Shown: positions 16,562 through 24,934 of the stretch, piece by piece | Position numbering within the stretch: the first letter of the stretch is position 1 | Layout: each line of letters opens with the position of its first letter | Source of the DNA: Spartobacteria bacterium | Lineage (GTDB): Bacteria > Verrucomicrobiota > Verrucomicrobiia > Chthoniobacterales > UBA10450 | Assembly (NCBI GenBank): GCA_003169975.1 | Contig: PNAA01000036.1 | Span: forward strand, 62,001 to 126,000 | Direction: 5' to 3' | DNA length: 64,000 nucleotides | Made by a program: the position numbers and the translations under genes | The notes under the pieces: generated by a model | What the model was told of the DNA's origin: nothing | Databases searched by the model: none | What the model saw: the letters and a program-made list of their open reading frames with translations, nothing else

Positions 16562-18145
16562 TCATGGCGTGACCTGCAGCTCGGCGGCGGCACCGATCAT
16601 CATGTCGCGCATGCTGTGATCGACGATCGGATATTTGCCGGGGTGGGGTATAATCGCGTCGAAAACTACGCCTTCTCCGGGCGAGATAGGGTAGGTCGAG
16701 ACGCCAGTGAGCGCGTGGTTCGCGTCCCCATCGGGGTAAACCGCGGCAAATATTCCGCCGATGATGTGAAACGAAGTCGAGAGATTCGGGCCAGCGTCGA
16801 TAACATAAAGCCGAACGCGTTGGCCGACTTTCGCCGTAAGCGGATGATCGTTGTATTGAAATGCGACTCCGTTAAACACAACCTCGTCGGGAGTCCCGTT
16901 GAGCATCTTGTTGTAATCGCCGGTCATGAGTGTCCCTTCGGCTTGTGCCGTGTACCATTCGCTTTGCACGAGCACGTAGCTCACGTCGGCGGGTGGCAGC
17001 GGCTCTATTGGGTCGACAATGATGGCGCCATACATTCCATTGGCGATGTGCTGCAGCACCGGCGGCGTGCCGCAATGATAAATGAATGCGCCCGGCACTT
17101 GTGCCACAAACGAGAACTCAACTTTCTGGCCGGGATTGACGGAGCGGTAAGCGACGTTCGGCGCGACCTGGGCCGCATGAAGATCGATCGAGTGCTGCAT
17201 GGTGCCGTGGTTGACGAAGGTGATGTTTACTGTTTGCCCTTCCCGGACATGCAGAATCGGTCCGGGCACGGTGCCGTTGAAAGTCCAGGCCTGGTATTGC
17301 ACGCCACTCGCGATCTCAATCGTCACGTCGCTGGACTCGAGGCTGACGGAGACAGCGTTGCCGTTCCCGATGAGTGGCGGCAAAACCGGCGAGTAGGGAT
17401 GTGCGACCGGCGCGCCCGAGACGATGCTCAACGGCGAGACAGCGGCGGCGGCGTTTTGCGGAGTCGGTGGTAAGGAAGTCCTCGCGCTGCCTAGGGTCGC
17501 CAGGGCAAAGACAAGGATGACGATGATTCCGCCGATCACGCCCAGTTGCTGGTCCCAACCCAGGGCCGGAGGCGGTTGTGCAGAACGTTTCGGCGCCCAT
17601 TCGACGAGCGACGCCCACTTCGGAAAGCGACGGCCGAGGTAATAATCGAGACTGTAGGGATTGCGGCCGAGCAGATGCTCGAAAAGCGCGGCGGCGACGA
17701 AGACGAGCGCGTAGACCAGCGCCGGCCCGACATTGGTTGCCCCAGAGGTATAAGGCCCGCCGAATCCTTCCGCGGTGGACCAGATCAACAGACTGAACAA
17801 CGCGCCAGCGAAATAGGTAATGCGCCGCGCCAGACCAAGGAGCAGACCGATTGCGATCGCCGTTTCAATGAGTCGTGTCGTGGTAATGAAAAACCCAGCG
17901 TGCATCGTGACCAGACGCAGCCACATGTGAAACCACGCTTCCAGCCAGCGCGGCTGTGCGTTCGCGGCATTTTGCAGGTAGCCGACATAGTGCGCGGCAA
18001 ATCCGGGTTGCCATTTCAGCCAGGCATCGATCGCCATGAAAACGCCGAAGGCGGTGCGGAGGGCAGCCGCGGCGACGATCAGCCAGGCTGTCGATGCGGT
18101 CTCGGCGTTTGACTTTGGCTCTGTTTGATTTGGGACGGTTTCCAT
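16562..18145 (-). CDS. nirK: DoxX-like membrane domain fused to copper nitrite reductase (NirK-like)
   Basis: 527 aa. Residues 20-185 form a DoxX-type four-helix membrane module (FGVFMAIDAWLKWQPGFAAH); a fifth TM segment (about 205-222) leads to a two-cupredoxin multicopper oxidase. Copper ligands seen: HSIDLHA (type 1 and type 2 His), YHCGTPPVLQHIANGMYG (His, Cys, His, Met) and SFHIIGG (type 2 His of domain 2). This ligand order is NirK, which reduces nitrite to NO. It is the last gene of a six-gene operon starting with ric. The fusion would tether the enzyme to the membrane next to a possible quinol-linked module. A different multicopper oxidase activity cannot be excluded. Confidence 0.85.
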   Translation of the reverse strand: METVPNQTEPKSNAETASTAWLIVAAAALRTAFGVFMAIDAWLKWQPGFAAHYVGYLQNAANAQPRWLEAWFHMWLRLVTMHAGFFITTTRLIETAIAIGLLLGLARRITYFAGALFSLLIWSTAEGFGGPYTSGATNVGPALVYALVFVAAALFEHLLGRNPYSLDYYLGRRFPKWASLVEWAPKRSAQPPPALGWDQQLGVIGGIIVILVFALATLGSARTSLPPTPQNAAAAVSPLSIVSGAPVAHPYSPVLPPLIGNGNAVSVSLESSDVTIEIASGVQYQAWTFNGTVPGPILHVREGQTVNITFVNHGTMQHSIDLHAAQVAPNVAYRSVNPGQKVEFSFVAQVPGAFIYHCGTPPVLQHIANGMYGAIIVDPIEPLPPADVSYVLVQSEWYTAQAEGTLMTGDYNKMLNGTPDEVVFNGVAFQYNDHPLTAKVGQRVRLYVIDAGPNLSTSFHIIGGIFAAVYPDGDANHALTGVSTYPISPGEGVVFDAIIPHPGKYPIVDHSMRDMMIGAAAELQVTP

Positions 18146-18148
18146 GGT

Positions 18149-18496
18149 TTAGCTCCTGTCCAATAATTGTTTCAAGACGATCGCTTCGTTATGCTCCTGG
18201 TCGCGCGCTCCGTAAAGCAGAGTTACGGTTCCTTCCTTCGCCTTGCTCTTGATCATCTTCAGTTCGTCTGGATGACTCTTCAGCTCCGCCCGGTAACGCC
18301 GGCGAAACTCCGTCCACTTCTTCGGATCATGCCCGAACCACTTCCGCAGCTCGGTGCTCGGCGCGATTTCCTTCAACCAAAGATCAAGCGCCGCTTTTTC
18401 CTTCGTTAGGCCGCGCGGCCAGAGCCGGTCCACGAGAATGCGGGTCCCATCGGCCTTTTCCGGCGTGTCGTAAACCCTTTTAAGTTTAATCGTCAT
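18149..18496 (-). CDS. DUF488 family protein (YeaO-like)
   Basis: 115 aa from ATG 18496. [39 protein letters not shown] and [18 protein letters not shown] are the YeaO-type DUF488 landmarks. Function unknown. It overlaps the end of sdhB and is 3 bases from the nirK fusion, so it belongs to the ric operon. Contains a TCGTTAGGC 9-mer at 18403. Confidence 0.85.
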   Translation of the reverse strand: MTIKLKRVYDTPEKADGTRILVDRLWPRGLTKEKAALDLWLKEIAPSTELRKWFGHDPKKWTEFRRRYRAELKSHPDELKMIKSKAKEGTVTLLYGARDQEHNEAIVLKQLLDRS

Positions 18497-18506
18497 GGGC
18501 TCGTCC

Positions 18507-19262
18507 TTATTCGCCTGCGGCTTCGAGCCAGGATGCAATCGCGTATTCGCGGTACATCTTTACCATCACACTCCCGGGAATGCCAGCCGGGCAGACGGCG
18601 ACACATTCATAATGATTGCTACAGTTGCCGAAGCCTTGCGCGTCCATCGCGCGCACCATCCCGAGAACGCGGCGGCGGCGTTCGGGGGCGCCTTGGGGCA
18701 GGAAGGCGAGATGGGAAACCTTGGCGCCGGTAAATAACATCGCGGAAGCGTTCGGACACGCCGCCACACAAGCGCCGCAGCCAATGCAAGCAGCTGCTTC
18801 CATCGCCAGCTCGGCGTTTTTCTTGGGCACCAGAATCGAATTCGCCTCGGGCGCGGAGCCAGTCCGGGCTGAGATAAATCCTCCGGCTTGCACGACTCGA
18901 TCAAGAGCGCTCCGATCGATGACCAGGTCTTTGATGATCGGGAATGCTTTTGCCCGAAATGGCTCGATGCAAATGGTATCGCCATCTTTGAAGCGGCGCA
19001 TGTAAAGTTCGCAGACCGCGCCGGGATGATTGGGCCCGTGGGCCTGGCCATTGATCGTCAATGAGCAGGTGCCGCAGATGCCTTCGCGGCAGTCGGAATC
19101 GAACGCGATCGGCTCTTCGCCGCGATGCAAGAGTTGCTCGTTAAGGATGTCGAGCATCTCGAGGAACGAAGTGTTCGGCGAAATGTTTTCCGCCTCGTAG
19201 TCGAGCAGTCTTCCTTTCGTCCTCGCATTTGCCTGCCGCCAGACCTTGAGGAGAAAGTTCAT
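18507..19262 (-). CDS. sdhB: Succinate dehydrogenase/fumarate reductase iron-sulfur subunit
   Basis: 251 aa. CREGICGTC binds the 2Fe-2S cluster, [12 protein letters not shown] the 4Fe-4S, and [12 protein letters not shown] the 3Fe-4S cluster. All ligands are intact. The usual partners sdhC and sdhA are absent here: upstream is a methyltransferase and downstream DUF488 and nirK. It may be a second copy supplying electrons in a nitrosative-stress operon, or a stray member of a split sdh locus. Spacing of 2 bases to the upstream gene supports co-transcription. Confidence 0.92.
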   Translation of the reverse strand: MNFLLKVWRQANARTKGRLLDYEAENISPNTSFLEMLDILNEQLLHRGEEPIAFDSDCREGICGTCSLTINGQAHGPNHPGAVCELYMRRFKDGDTICIEPFRAKAFPIIKDLVIDRSALDRVVQAGGFISARTGSAPEANSILVPKKNAELAMEAAACIGCGACVAACPNASAMLFTGAKVSHLAFLPQGAPERRRRVLGMVRAMDAQGFGNCSNHYECVAVCPAGIPGSVMVKMYREYAIASWLEAAGE

Positions 19263-19264
19263 GG

Positions 19265-20185
19265 TTAGGAAAACCTGGCCCGGCGCCAGCTCATCTCCAA
19301 CCGGTTCGCCGGCTCAAGCGGTGCGCCGTCGTTGCCGTTGGGTTCCTGTCTTGGGTGATCGTTGTTTCGCGCCCCCTGTGGATGTTTGATGCCGACGAGC
19401 ATGATCGCAGCGACATGCGCACGATACTTCCAAAAGACCCGGCGCATCGCGATGACGCGCTGGCGTGCCTCGGCGTCACGGCAAAGATTCCAGGCAAACC
19501 GCAACGCGCCCCACAATCCTTCGTCTTGAATGAGCCGGCCCGGTTTGAGCAATCGCATCGGGCGGAACATTTCCGTTCGAATGTTGAAACCTTCCGCTTC
19601 CAGGAGCGCGCGCCATTCCTTTGCGGTCAGCGGTCTCGCGCCGACATGAATTGTTTGTGATAGAACGTGCTGAATTTCCAGCTTGATCGCCTCATCCAAA
19701 TCGTCCGGCACGAGACAGAGCTCGTGAATGCCGTAGCGGCCGCCGGGTCTCAAGATCCGCGCTGCCTCCCGCACGATCCGCCTCTTTTGCGCTACTCCCT
19801 GCATGGTCAGCATCGCTTCTCCATAAACGACCGTGGCTGAATTCGACGGCAGCCCGGTGCCCTCCGCGCTACCGATAAGGCATCTTTGCTCAGAGCCCGC
19901 GAGCAATTCTCTAACCCGATGGGCTGCGGCTTCATCACCTTCGATTGCCGTATAAGAGGCGGGATGAAAATCCAACGCGAGACGCGTTGTTACCCCCAGC
20001 CCTGGAGCGAATTCCACCACCGCATCGGAGCGACGGATCGCCAACGATTCCAGCATGGATCGCGTGAGATCAAGACCGCCCGGACGCAAGACGCGTTTGC
20101 CTAGGCGCGCGAGCAGCCAATGCCCCGGCATTTTTTCAGCGGCCAGCGTGACTCCAGGGAGTGGAAGTTCCGTATCTGTTTTCAA
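19265..20185 (-). CDS. Class I SAM-dependent methyltransferase
   Basis: 306 aa. VVEFAPGLGVTTRLAL is motif I (SAM binding), SYTAIEGDEAA motif post I, and ILRPGGRYGIHELCLV the strand-4 region. The C-terminus (about 215-300) has MLVGIKHPQGARN, less conserved. Substrate unknown. It sits between the tandem hemerythrin-like gene (3 bases) and sdhB (2 bases). Confidence 0.8.
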   Translation of the reverse strand: MKTDTELPLPGVTLAAEKMPGHWLLARLGKRVLRPGGLDLTRSMLESLAIRRSDAVVEFAPGLGVTTRLALDFHPASYTAIEGDEAAAHRVRELLAGSEQRCLIGSAEGTGLPSNSATVVYGEAMLTMQGVAQKRRIVREAARILRPGGRYGIHELCLVPDDLDEAIKLEIQHVLSQTIHVGARPLTAKEWRALLEAEGFNIRTEMFRPMRLLKPGRLIQDEGLWGALRFAWNLCRDAEARQRVIAMRRVFWKYRAHVAAIMLVGIKHPQGARNNDHPRQEPNGNDGAPLEPANRLEMSWRRARFS

Positions 20186-20188
20186 AGG

Positions 20189-21163
20189 CTAACTCAGATC
20201 AGATGAGGTTCGTTCGAGAGATTCTTTGCGAGCACGCAGTCTTAGATAGTTCCGGATGAGTAATGCCGCCCGATAAAAAACCTCTTCATCGAGGCGGATG
20301 CGCAAAAGCAGACGCTCCGCAAAATCCAGCACTTCTGCGGTGCCTTCTGCGCGTGCGATGGCGAGGAGCTTTTCTCCGGCCCCAACGAGCTGGCGGTGCT
20401 CCAGATGAAGCGCCGATTCATTGGTCTCCAGCTCGTCCCATTCCGAAAGGTCTTGCAGCCAGTCGATCGTGAACTGGCCCGCCGCCAGCGGAGCGAGGAA
20501 GCCAAGGATGCGCAATACCTTCGCCTCTTCGTGCGCGACATGGGGCTCCAGGATTTGCGCGATGGTTTCAGCCACGGCCTTCGTTTGCCCGCCCGCGCGG
20601 GAGACTCTCGTAAGCGCGGCGCTCAACTGCGCACGACTCAGTTGCAGTGCTTCCGGTAACTGTAGCTTTATCGGAGCGCGAGACGCCACTGAAGCGGGCG
20701 AAGACGGACGGTTGCCGAGATCCAGTCGCAGTTCCAGGTATTTGCCCATCAAAATTGCCAAAGGAGTAAAGACTGACTCATCGAGCCATGCGCGGAAAAG
20801 AAGGCGCTCGGCCAAGCGAGCTTGTTGCGATTTTCCTTCTTCGCGAGCGGCCGCGACGAAGCGTTTTATCGCTGAGAGAATCGTCGCGTGCTCGATCTGC
20901 AGCGCGTGTAAGTCATTCTTCAAATGGTCGATTTGCGGAAGAACTTCCGCCATGTCGGAAGTCACTTCTCCTCGCGCGAGCCGTGGCAGGAGGCCAAGCG
21001 GTTCCAAAATGTCCACACTTTCCTTTGCGAGGTGGGGCAAGAGGATCGCTTCCAGCACCTCGGCGGCCGCGCCCGTCTCACCGCCTCTCTCGACGGCTTG
21101 TCGGAGCGCCCTGCAGATGGCTTCTTCGTCGAGGTGCAGCGCTCTTGGAATCTTCAGCTTCAT
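20189..21163 (-). CDS. Tandem hemerythrin-like domain protein
   Basis: 324 aa made of two homologous halves: ILLPHLAKESVDILEPLGLL (about 41-60) and ILEPHVAHEEAKVLRILGFL (about 206-225) occupy the same place, as do LHALQIEHATIL and LHLEHRQL. The helix pattern HxxxE and LxxEH resembles hemerythrin, but the usual HD and HxxxxD ligands are incomplete, so a di-iron site is uncertain. Its ATG overlaps the stop of ric (ATGA). Placed after ric, it likely serves NO or oxygen handling, but it could be a pure scaffold. Confidence 0.65.
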   Translation of the reverse strand: MKLKIPRALHLDEEAICRALRQAVERGGETGAAAEVLEAILLPHLAKESVDILEPLGLLPRLARGEVTSDMAEVLPQIDHLKNDLHALQIEHATILSAIKRFVAAAREEGKSQQARLAERLLFRAWLDESVFTPLAILMGKYLELRLDLGNRPSSPASVASRAPIKLQLPEALQLSRAQLSAALTRVSRAGGQTKAVAETIAQILEPHVAHEEAKVLRILGFLAPLAAGQFTIDWLQDLSEWDELETNESALHLEHRQLVGAGEKLLAIARAEGTAEVLDFAERLLLRIRLDEEVFYRAALLIRNYLRLRARKESLERTSSDLS

Positions 21164-21927
21164 TTCATGCCGCCCATCTCAGCATTCTGACTCAGACAAG
21201 TCGCGGCGGCGGAAGCCACCGCTGCCGGTCGTGCCATGGCAAGGGCTTTCGGGAAGAGCACGTTGTTCTCTTCCTGCACATGCTGGTGCATGTCCTTCTC
21301 CAGACGCGCGAGCCCATCGTAGAGAGCGCGCAAGGTGTTGCAGGCCCATTCCGGAGGCGTGTAACTGTCGGTCAATTCTTTGAACTGGCCGAGCGCGGCG
21401 CCGGCTTTCTCGTGCTCGGCTTCGAGCTTCCCGAATTCCCCGGCAAGCCTGGACGCGACACTTTTATCGCCGCCTGCCGTTTCCAGCTTACGAATCGCCG
21501 GAAAGACACTCTCGTCCTCTTCCTTAGTGTGAGCAGCAACCTTCTCGTTAAAGGTCTCGAAGACGCGCCGGAGCTCGACCAGCCGGGGTTCGCTATCGCC
21601 ATGCACGGCGGCGACCTTCTGGGTCATGAAATCCAGCCGGGGCAGTTCCTCCCGGAGGTAGCCATGGTGGACTCGTTCGATGTGATCGCACAGCTCGCTC
21701 AAGCTCAAGGTGTCGGGATCGTCTTGAGTGATCCCCGAAGTGCCATCGAGCGCCGTGAGCATCGCGACCACGGTCGCGGGATCGAGTCCTTTTTTCTGGC
21801 AAACTTCGGCGAGCGGTTTCTTGCCGCCGCAGCAATAGTCGATTCCGAGGTTTTCAAAGACGCGCGAGCGAGCCGGAAACGCGCGGACGATTTCTCCAAC
21901 GGTGGTGTCAGCGGTGATCTTTTTCAT
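21160..21927 (-). CDS. ric: Iron-sulfur cluster repair di-iron protein (RIC/YtfE/ScdA)
   Basis: 255 aa from ATG 21927. The N-terminal ScdA/DUF542 domain has TVGEIVRAFPARSRVFENLG and IDYCCGGKKPL (conserved CCGG). The hemerythrin domain has CDHIERVHHGYLREELPRL, AAHTKEEDESVFPAI, AEHEKAGAAL and HQHVQEENNVLFPKAL, a full di-iron ligand set. RIC repairs clusters damaged by NO and oxidants. It heads the six-gene operon running to the nirK fusion, and an NsrR-type palindrome lies 41 bases upstream of its start. Confidence 0.95.
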   Translation of the reverse strand: MKKITADTTVGEIVRAFPARSRVFENLGIDYCCGGKKPLAEVCQKKGLDPATVVAMLTALDGTSGITQDDPDTLSLSELCDHIERVHHGYLREELPRLDFMTQKVAAVHGDSEPRLVELRRVFETFNEKVAAHTKEEDESVFPAIRKLETAGGDKSVASRLAGEFGKLEAEHEKAGAALGQFKELTDSYTPPEWACNTLRALYDGLARLEKDMHQHVQEENNVLFPKALAMARPAAVASAAATCLSQNAEMGGMK

Positions 21928-21963
21928 GGTTTGGATTTGTCTAAGAAAGGCGTAACCCACCCA

Positions 21964-21986
21964 AAGCTGTATTTCAAATACATTTT
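21964..21986. promoter_or_regulatory. NsrR-type operator between ric and the divergent hemerythrin gene
   Basis: TGTATTTCAAATACA at 21968-21982 is a perfect 7-1-7 palindrome, and with its flanks it differs from the 11-1-11 NsrR consensus built around ATGYATTTNAAATRCAT at only a few outer positions. The site is 37 bases from the ric start and 38 bases from the hemerythrin start, so one bound repressor could shut both promoters. An NsrR-like gene lies 0.7 kb away at 22699. Confidence 0.75.
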
Positions 21987-22024
21987 TGTTGAAGCCTCTC
22001 TCCTTTCGAAGTATTGATCGCCCC

Positions 22025-22570
22025 ATGACGGAATCCACCTTGCTAGCGCACGATCACTCTGAACTCGACGCGGCGCTGGCCGCGCTCGTAGCCGCCCTGG
22101 CCGAGGGTGATGCCGCGCGAAGTCTGGAACACCTCGACCTCTTCTGGGCGCGCCTTGCAGTGCACATCCGCGCGGAGAATATCCATCTCTTTCCAGTCCT
22201 CCTGCGCGCCGCCGAAGCCAGTCGCGGATCGGCGCCGGCTGCTGGCGCGCCCGAACCGAAAGAGATCCGGAATCTGGTCGCGCAACTCCGCGACGATCAC
22301 GATTTCTTCATGAGCGAGTTGACGGCGGCAGTGAAACAATTGCGGGCATTATCCCGGAGCGGTCAGCCGGACGGTCTCCGCGAGGTGCGCGAAAAGATCG
22401 ACGCCGTCAGCCGCCGGCTCGACACGCATAACGCTCTCGAAGAATCGCGCGTGTATCACTGGGCCGCGGTTCTGCTCGATCCGCCCGAGCAGATCGCTCT
22501 GAACGAAAGCATCCGGCAGGAACTGGAAAACCTTCCGTCACGCTTCCGGAAACCGGGCGAGGACGGCTGA
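22025..22570 (+). CDS. Hemerythrin domain-containing protein
   Basis: 181 aa. LLAHDHSELDAALAALVAAL, HIRAENIHLFPVLL, LRDDHDFFMSELTA and DTHNALEESRVYHWA supply the HD, HxxxH/E and HxxxE iron-ligand pattern of bacterial hemerythrins, here with one ligand position as His. Likely binds a di-iron centre, oxygen or NO. It is divergent from ric across the NsrR palindrome and 128 bases upstream of the NsrR-like gene, so all three probably answer to NO. Confidence 0.85.
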   Translation: MTESTLLAHDHSELDAALAALVAALAEGDAARSLEHLDLFWARLAVHIRAENIHLFPVLLRAAEASRGSAPAAGAPEPKEIRNLVAQLRDDHDFFMSELTAAVKQLRALSRSGQPDGLREVREKIDAVSRRLDTHNALEESRVYHWAAVLLDPPEQIALNESIRQELENLPSRFRKPGEDG

Positions 22571-22698
22571 GTCACCGCAAAGTCACGTTTTCACCAAGCC
22601 ATGATCATTGAAATCACGCGTGCGGTTCAACGAATTCCGGACCCGCCTTTCGCATCTTTTAACGAGCTTTCCGCGTCCTTGCTCCACCTTCACCTGCC

Positions 22699-23139
22699 AT
22701 GCGAGTAAGCGCCTATTCCGATTACGCCCTGCGCGCGCTCATGCAGGCCGCTTTGCGCAGTCCGGAGCGGATCACCGTGGATGAAGTGGCGGGTGCGTTC
22801 GGCATCTCGCGCCATCACCTCGTCAAAATCGTGCATGATCTCGGGCGGCACGGCTATCTCGCGACGCGGCGCGGGATCGGCGGCGGATTCACCCTCGCCC
22901 TCCCGCCGCAAGAAATCCGCGTCGGCGACATCGTTAGGCTGGGCGAGGAATCCCACACCGTGATCGACTGCAAGGACCGGCAGAATCGCTTTTGCCGGAT
23001 TTTTCCCGCCTGTCGTCTGAAAGGTGTGCTGGATGAAGCGGCGGCTGCGTTCTTCGCGGTGCTCGACAGTTACACTCTGGACGACCTGCTAGGGCAACCG
23101 TCGGCCCTGAAAGAGCTCCTGCAAATCCAAGGCTCATGA
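22699..23139 (+). CDS. nsrR: NsrR-like Rrf2 repressor, NO-sensing
   Basis: 146 aa. MRVSAYSDYALRALMQAAL, HHLVKIVHDLGRHGYLATRR, the GIGGGFTLA wing, and DCKDRQNRFC followed by RIFPACRLKGVL give the NsrR pattern with three cysteines and the ACRLK end. NsrR binds a 4Fe-4S cluster and is released from DNA by NO. The palindrome at 21968 matches its known target type. Symbol given by similarity and context; RirA-like iron sensing is the main alternative. Contains a TCGTTAGGC 9-mer at 22931. Confidence 0.85.
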   Translation: MRVSAYSDYALRALMQAALRSPERITVDEVAGAFGISRHHLVKIVHDLGRHGYLATRRGIGGGFTLALPPQEIRVGDIVRLGEESHTVIDCKDRQNRFCRIFPACRLKGVLDEAAAAFFAVLDSYTLDDLLGQPSALKELLQIQGS

Positions 23140-23288
23140 ACGCACGACACGCAGAAGAGGCCAGGAAACAACACCTCTTCGCGCCGAATGAGTCGCTCGG
23201 CGGTGCTGCCGAGGAACGCGCGCTCCCAGCCGGTCCGGCCGTGGGTTGAGAGAACGATCAGGTCAGCCTGGATTTTCGCGCGCCACCT
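23140..23288 (-). pseudogene. C-terminal fragment of a universal stress protein
   Basis: On the minus strand ADLIVLSTHGRTGWERAF then LGSTAERLIRREEV is the ATP-binding G-2x-G-9x-GS region of Usp domains. Nothing N-terminal of AKIQADL resembles Usp, and the end runs into unrelated sequence at the nsrR stop. A 5'-truncated relic. Confidence 0.75.
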
Positions 23289-23351
23289 GACAAATCTGAT
23301 TAAAAGGACGGCCGGCGCGGATCGGTGGGTCGCTCCAGGAAGTCGCACATT

Positions 23352-24849
23352 ATGAGAAGTAGGTCATACCTTCACAACGAGGATCTGGCAGAGCGGAACG
23401 TTACGCCTATGATGGATGTCATGCCCAAAAGAAGCGCTGATGCTGATCTACGTCTTACACTGTCGCGCGAGCAAATGCGGAGTTTCGGCTACGAGGTGAT
23501 CGATCTCCTCATCGATCATTTCGAGAAAATCGGCGATCAACCGGTCGGCGCGAAGCTGGAAGCGAAGGATGCCGCCCGCTTTGTTCTGGAAGAGGGGCCT
23601 CCGGAGCAAGGTTGCGATCCCAGCGAACTCCTGACTTATCTGAAACGCGACGTGTTTCCGAATAATCTGCACCTCGATCATCCACGCTTTTTCGCTTTCG
23701 TTCCGAGCCCTGGAAATTTCGTGAGCACCATGGCCGACGTGCTTGCTTCCGGCTTCAATGTCTTTGTCGGGACCTGGCTGAGCGGCTCCGCTGCTGCCTC
23801 AATGGAGTTACTGGTGATCGAGTGGCTGCGGCGCTTTTGCGGAATGCCCTAGACCGCCGGCGGCCTGCTCACGAGCGGTGGATCGGCAGCCAATCTGATC
23901 GGGTTGGTGGCTGCCCGCCGGAGTATTTCGCAGGCAGAGATTTCCCGAGCCACGGTTTATTATTCCGATCAGACTCATTCGTCGGTTGAGCGCGCGCTGC
24001 TCGTCATCGGCTTTTCGCCGGAGCAATGCCGGAAGATTGAATCCGATGCGGAATCTTGTTTACCCATTAGCGTGCTGCGAAGCGCGGTGGATGCGGATCG
24101 AGCAGCCGGAATGCAGCCACTCTGCGTGATTGCGAATGCCGGAACAACGAGCACGGGAGCAATCGATCCGCTCGCTGAGCTCGCGGAATTTTGTCAGGCC
24201 GAAAAGCTCTGGCTTCATGCGGATGGCGCTTATGGCGCCGCAGCGGTCATTTGCCAACGCGGCCGCGAAAAGTTGCGCGGCCTTGATCGCGTTGACTCCC
24301 TCTCGCTCGATCCGCACAAGTGGCTCTTTCAGCCGTTTGAATGCGGCTGCGTTCTGGTGCGCGATTCGCGCGCTTCTTCACTCCGCTTTTCGAGTAACGG
24401 CCGATTATCTGCACGAGGTGCATCGTGACACAGCCGAAGTGAATTTTGGCGATCAGGGCATTCAGCTGACACGCAGTTTTCGCGCGCTCAAGCTTTGGCT
24501 CTCGATCAAGACGTTCGGGATGGCCGCCTTCCGCGAGGCTGTTACACGCGGTTTCGAACTTGCCGAACTCGCGGAGCGCGAACTGCGCACCAAAAACGGC
24601 TGGGAAATTCTTTCGCCCGCGCAAATGGGCATTGTCTGTTTTCGCTTTGGCGCGGAGGACGCTCTCCAGGCGCGCATCGTCGATGCGATGCTGCGTGAGG
24701 GCTACGCGTTCCTGACCTCGACGAAAGTCAAAGGAGCGATCTGCCTGCGACTCTGCACGATCAATCCAAGAACGACGGACGCGGAGATGATCGAGACGGT
24801 GAAACGTTTAGACGACTGTGCACGGAGATGTTTTTCGCCAATCGCCTGA
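23352..24849 (+). pseudogene. PLP-dependent aromatic amino acid decarboxylase family, two lesions
   Basis: The start region (MRSFGYEVIDLLIDHFEKIG, LHLDHPRFFAFVPSPGNFVS) leads to CGMP, then TAG at 23850-23852 where GAG would fit, then TAGGLLTSGGSAANLIGLV in the same frame. Further on come ADGAYGAAAV and SLDPHKWLFQPFECGCVLV with the PLP lysine. After the cofactor region the frame shifts near 24385; VTADYLHEVHRDTAEVNF resumes one frame over and runs to the C-terminus at 24849. Joined length about 495 aa. One stop plus one frameshift argue for a true pseudogene. Confidence 0.85.
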
Positions 24850-24934
24850 CGGCCTGTGGATCATCCGCCACAGCTGATGAACTACCTGGCAATCGCGGAA
24901 ATAGTCTCGCGCGTTCACTTTGATTGACGCGGTG

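Noticed and set aside
20788-22017. 409-codon open frame on the plus strand
   Set aside because: Antisense to the tandem hemerythrin-like and ric genes; no recognisable motif.
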